Of a stretch of 59,360 nt of DNA, positions 56,468 to 59,360 are shown one piece after another. Below the pieces are notes generated by a model, which was not told where the DNA came from, did no database searches, and saw only the letters and a program-made list of their open reading frames with translations. The DNA is taken from the NCBI GenBank assembly GCA_017546665.1, contig JAFYSE010000018.1, positions 1 to 59,360 on the forward strand, read 5' to 3'. This DNA is from Clostridia bacterium (GTDB lineage: Bacteria; Bacillota; Clostridia; Oscillospirales; Acutalibacteraceae). Both the position numbers and the translations under genes were made by a program. Each line of letters starts with the position of its first letter. The stretch's first letter is position 1.

Positions 56468-57253
56468 TCACCTCACAGTTACGGCTTCAACATTTACAGT
56501 CTTTCCAGTATTTCTGTCTATCGTAAAGACACAGCCCTGCATAAAGCAAGGAGTATCCGCAGTTTCAAACATAGTTGTGAAACCTTTTCTGAACTTATCA
56601 ATAATTATCTCTTTTTTCACGCCGAGCACTGATTCTTCCGGTCCTGTCATGCCCAAATCCGTAATATATCCCGTGCCGTTTGTCATAATTTGAGCATCAG
56701 AAGTCTGAATATGAGTATGTGTGCCAAAAATTGCACTGACTTTTCCGTCAAGATAATATCCGAGAGCCTTTTTTTCAGCAGTAGCCTCTGCGTGAAAATC
56801 AATTAAGATAATATTAGTTTCCTTTTTTATTTCTTCAATTATTTCGTCCGCCTTACTGAATGGGTCAAGATGTCCTTCAAGCCAGACTCTGCCGAGAAGA
56901 TTAATCACACCTACCTTGTAAGCGCCCTTATCAATTATTCCCCAGCCTTTTCCCCATACTCCGTCACCGAAGTTTGCAGGACGAATAATATTCTCGTTGT
57001 TGTCGAGATACTCAAAAATCTCTCGTCTTTTAAAAGAGTGATTTCCACCTGTTATAAAATCTGCACCACTTGTGAAAATATGGTTACAGGAATTTGGCAA
57101 CATTCCGTTTCCAACAGCAGAATTTTCACCATTTACAATACAAACATCAATATTATTCTTTCTTTTAAAATCTGAAAGTGTTTTGCGAAGGAAATCGCAC
57201 CCTTGAGCACCAACAACATCTCCAACGCACAAAATTCTTATTTCGCGTGACAT
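56468..57253 (-). CDS. ymdB: YmdB-type metallophosphoesterase
   Basis: About 261 residues. Metal motifs: CVGDVVG, VNGENSAVGNG, FITGGNHSFKRRE, DFHAEATAEK and GTHTHIQT, matching YmdB (TIGR00282). In Bacillus it is a cyclic phosphodiesterase linked to biofilm and motility, and it is usually next to rny, as here. The start is taken as ATG 57253; a GTG two codons upstream is also possible. Confidence 0.93.
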   Translation of the reverse strand: MSREIRILCVGDVVGAQGCDFLRKTLSDFKRKNNIDVCIVNGENSAVGNGMLPNSCNHIFTSGADFITGGNHSFKRREIFEYLDNNENIIRPANFGDGVWGKGWGIIDKGAYKVGVINLLGRVWLEGHLDPFSKADEIIEEIKKETNIILIDFHAEATAEKKALGYYLDGKVSAIFGTHTHIQTSDAQIMTNGTGYITDLGMTGPEESVLGVKKEIIIDKFRKGFTTMFETADTPCFMQGCVFTIDRNTGKTVNVEAVTVR

Positions 57254-57259
57254 AAGCAC

Positions 57260-57428
57260 ACCGTTTCTATATATAGATTTAATTTATTTTGCCCCGAAGC
57301 CGAAAGACCACGGGGCATAATTTGTTAGTATTATTCAAAGTGTTTAAAATTAGATGGATTTTTGCTTTTGAGACCGCTGGCTTACGAGTGTAAGTTAAGG
57401 GCGAAAAAGTGAAAAGGAGCTAATTTTA
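57260..57428. other. rny-ymdB intergenic region
   Basis: A 169-nt gap containing a 6-bp GC hairpin (GCCCCG/CGGGGC, 57291-57316) with no T-tract, and a CTTAC/GTAAG hairpin near 57383-57396. These may be weak processing or pause sites; I see no promoter of good quality. Confidence 0.4.
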
Positions 57429-58985
57429 TCACTTTGCAAAATCAATAACCCTATTTTCTCTCACAATATTAACCTTGATTTGTCCTGGATATTCAAGTTC
57501 ATCTTCAATCTTCTTTGCAATATCACGAGCGACAATAACCATCTTTTCGTCAGAAACCTGTTCTGGATTAACCATAATTCTGATTTCACGACCTGCCTGA
57601 ATTGCAAATGATTTTTCAACACCCTCGAATGATGTTGCGATTTCTTCAAGTTTTTCAAGACGCTTGATGTAGTTCTGAACATTTTCACGTCTTGCACCCG
57701 GACGAGCAGCAGAAATAGCATCTGCAGCCTGAACAAGTACAGCAACAATAGTTTTAGCCTCAATTTCACCATGGTGAGCCTGAATAGCGTGAACAACTTT
57801 GTCGTTTTCCTTGTATTTCTTAGCAGCCTCAACACCAAGTTCAATGTGAGTGCCTTCAAATTCACGGTCAAGAGCCTTACCGATATCGTGAAGAAGACCT
57901 GCACGCTTAGCCTGTTTAACGTCAGCACCAAGTTCCTGTGCCATAAGACCTGCTATGTATGAAACCTCAAGAGAGTGGTTGAGTACATTCTGACCGAAAC
58001 TTGTACGGTATTTAAGTTTACCGAGAAGTTTAACAAGTTCAGGATGAACACCGTTAACGCCTGCGTCAACAACTGCTCTTTCACCTGTTTGTTTAATTGT
58101 CTGTTCAACCTCACGCTTTGATTTTTCAAACATTTCCTCAATACGTGCAGGATGAATTCTACCGTCCTGAATAAGTTTTTCAAGTGTAAGACGAGCAACC
58201 TCACGGCGAACAGGGTCAAAGCTTGAAACAGTAATTGCTTCAGGAGTATCGTCAATAATAAGGTCAACACCTGTAATTGTTTCAAGAGTTCTGATATTAC
58301 GACCCTCACGGCCGATAATTCTACCCTTCATTTCGTCATTTGGAAGTGCAACAACGGAAACTGTTGCCTCTGCAGCGTGGTCAGCTGCACAGCGCTGAAT
58401 TGCACCTGAAATAATATCACGAGCAAGATTATCGCTTTCATCACGAGTTCTCTGTTCAAAATCAAGGATTTTGAGAGCCTTTTCGTGAGTAAGCTGTTCG
58501 TCAAGTTCTTGCATAAGAAGAGCCTTTGCCTGTTCTTTTGAGTAGCCACTGATTTTTTCAAGCATTTCAAGCTGACTGCGTTTAAGCATTTCAACTTCTT
58601 CCATTTTCACATCAGCAGCCTTGATTTTTTCAGCAAGTACTTCTTCTTTCTTTTCAAGGTTTTCAGTCTTTTTGTCAAGATTTTCTTCTTTTTGAACGAT
58701 TCTGCGTTCTTGTCTTTGAACCTCTGCGCGTCTTTCACGAAGTTCCTTGTCAACTTCGTTTCTTAACTTGTGTATTTCGTCTTTAGCCTCAAGAATAGCC
58801 TCTTTTTTCTTACTTTCAGCAGTCTGGACTGCCTGATTAACAATTCTTAATGCTTCTTCGTTAGCGGAGCCGATTTTAGCCTCTGCAACCTTTTTGCGAT
58901 AAACACCGCCTGCAACAAAGCCCAATGCCCCTAATACAACAGCAGAGACAACGGCAATAACGACAGCCACACCTATAGAAATCAT
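57429..58985 (-). CDS. rny: Ribonuclease Y
   Basis: A 518-residue membrane-anchored endoribonuclease. An N-terminal membrane helix (2-27) is followed by a long coiled coil (about 35-190), a KH domain with the [15 protein letters not shown] loop, and an HD domain (NHSLEVSY and [10 protein letters not shown]). It starts mRNA decay in Firmicutes. The ATG follows GGGAGG. Confidence 0.97.
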   Translation of the reverse strand: MISIGVAVVIAVVSAVVLGALGFVAGGVYRKKVAEAKIGSANEEALRIVNQAVQTAESKKKEAILEAKDEIHKLRNEVDKELRERRAEVQRQERRIVQKEENLDKKTENLEKKEEVLAEKIKAADVKMEEVEMLKRSQLEMLEKISGYSKEQAKALLMQELDEQLTHEKALKILDFEQRTRDESDNLARDIISGAIQRCAADHAAEATVSVVALPNDEMKGRIIGREGRNIRTLETITGVDLIIDDTPEAITVSSFDPVRREVARLTLEKLIQDGRIHPARIEEMFEKSKREVEQTIKQTGERAVVDAGVNGVHPELVKLLGKLKYRTSFGQNVLNHSLEVSYIAGLMAQELGADVKQAKRAGLLHDIGKALDREFEGTHIELGVEAAKKYKENDKVVHAIQAHHGEIEAKTIVAVLVQAADAISAARPGARRENVQNYIKRLEKLEEIATSFEGVEKSFAIQAGREIRIMVNPEQVSDEKMVIVARDIAKKIEDELEYPGQIKVNIVRENRVIDFAK

Positions 58986-59094
58986 AGGATTTGTCCCTCC
59001 CTAATAATAAATATTTAATTTCGCTCTATATAAAATATGTAAGGAAATTAAGTTGAGTTAGCACAGAACAACACTATTCCATACTATCTATATT

Positions 59095-59123
59095 ATTTTA
59101 CACAAAATTAAACACGGTGTCAA
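59095..59123 (-). promoter_or_regulatory. Promoter of rny
   Basis: Minus-strand TTGACA (59123-59118, perfect) and TAAAAT (59100-59095), 17-nt spacer. Confidence 0.75.
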
Positions 59124-59187
59124 GACGACATTGGGTTAATTTGTAAAAAGTTGAACACAAAATATAAATTGGAGTTTGTCGGGGAAA

Positions 59188-59217
59188 TGCAAAATGCAAA
59201 ACGCAAAGTGCAAAATG
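59188..59217. repeat. Short tandem repeat
   Basis: Three to four imperfect 7-8-base units of the form TGCAAAA/ACGCAAAG. The pattern is like the slippage-prone simple repeats seen between genes of Oscillospiraceae. Confidence 0.6.
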
Positions 59218-59360
59218 TAGGAACTGCGTTGCGATTATTTAATAAAAATCAATTCGACGTTGTAGGGGCTGGCGTCCCCGACAGCCCGAACCAACTGCAT
59301 AAATAAACCAACGGCGGGTCGTCGAGGGTGCGGGTGTCCGGTGGACACCTCTGCGGAGCA
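59218..59360. repeat. GC-rich intergenic repeat-like element
   Basis: Gene-free to the right edge. It contains GGGGCTGGCGTCCCC-type inverted repeats (around 59256-59270) and a perfect 7-bp hairpin GGTGTCC/GGACACC (59333-59349). GC content is clearly above the rest of the window. It looks like the end of a dispersed intergenic repeat; copies elsewhere cannot be checked here. Confidence 0.5.

Noticed and set aside
57461..58594. Several 60-156-residue frames on the minus strand
   Set aside because: They are out-of-frame shadows of rny; rny has clear domains and a ribosome site.

Overview
The window looks like a chromosomal segment from a low-GC Gram-positive bacterium of the class Clostridia, most likely an Oscillospiraceae/Ruminococcaceae-type gut anaerobe. 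The grounds are AT-rich DNA with strong TTGACA/TATAAT promoters, GGAGG ribosome sites with frequent GTG and TTG starts, type-I dockerin domains, BspA-like leucine-rich repeats, LL-diaminopimelate aminotransferase (DapL), the class of ProRS without an editing insert, rny-ymdB, and TnpV/DUF6809 mobile-element genes. This is inference; no rRNA gene lies inside the window.

Left accessory island (about 0.1-11 kb). The left edge reads, on the minus strand, like the boxA-type leader of an rRNA gene lying just outside. Next to it is a probable non-coding RNA on the minus strand with a consensus promoter, a LexA-type palindrome in the promoter spacer and a long terminator hairpin. A six-gene minus-strand defence operon follows (7353 to 458): a small XRE controller, two tandem cytosine-C5 DNA methyltransferases, a PD-(D/E)XK restriction endonuclease, a Cap4/DUF4297-like nuclease and a HerA-type ATPase. 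Its promoter carries a palindromic operator at the start site. A single-gene unit encodes a 427-residue protein of unknown function, followed by TnpV and DUF6809 genes that mark an old mobile element. At 9957-10176 (+) is a second, strongly supported structured RNA with its own promoter and terminator, and a 15-bp helix that makes a pseudoknot. A zinc-ribbon/SHOCT gene and a duplicated 28-base element close the island.

Middle (11-38 kb). Plus-strand genes at 11-18.3 kb encode envelope functions: a GH18 hydrolase, a secreted esterase, a DacF-type carboxypeptidase, a GtrB/GtrA lipid-sugar pair and a beta-lactamase-fold hydrolase. They meet a long minus-strand run (27946 to 18361): cyclase, two chromate-transporter halves, RlmD-like methyltransferase, GPH symporter, NCS2 purine permease, purple-acid-phosphatase-like enzyme, NimA-like flavoprotein, and an unusual XRE-membrane-lipase fusion. 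Then come proS, acpP and a seven-gene minus-strand operon (37800 to 30298): a TVP38 protein, galK, two M42 peptidases, an acetyltransferase, a methionine gamma-lyase-family PLP enzyme and a phosphohexomutase.

Right (38-59.4 kb). Housekeeping genes for the aspartate family (hom, lysC, dapF, dapL), guaB and glyA are followed by an AI-2E/CpsB pair, a BspA-LRR-dockerin protein with a dockerin-only companion, and a rny-ymdB-SBP-recG-TIM-barrel-esterase run. The right edge is a gene-free stretch of repetitive, GC-rich sequence.

The best candidates for something undescribed are the two structured RNAs, the combined restriction/HerA operon with its controller, and the XRE-lipase fusion.
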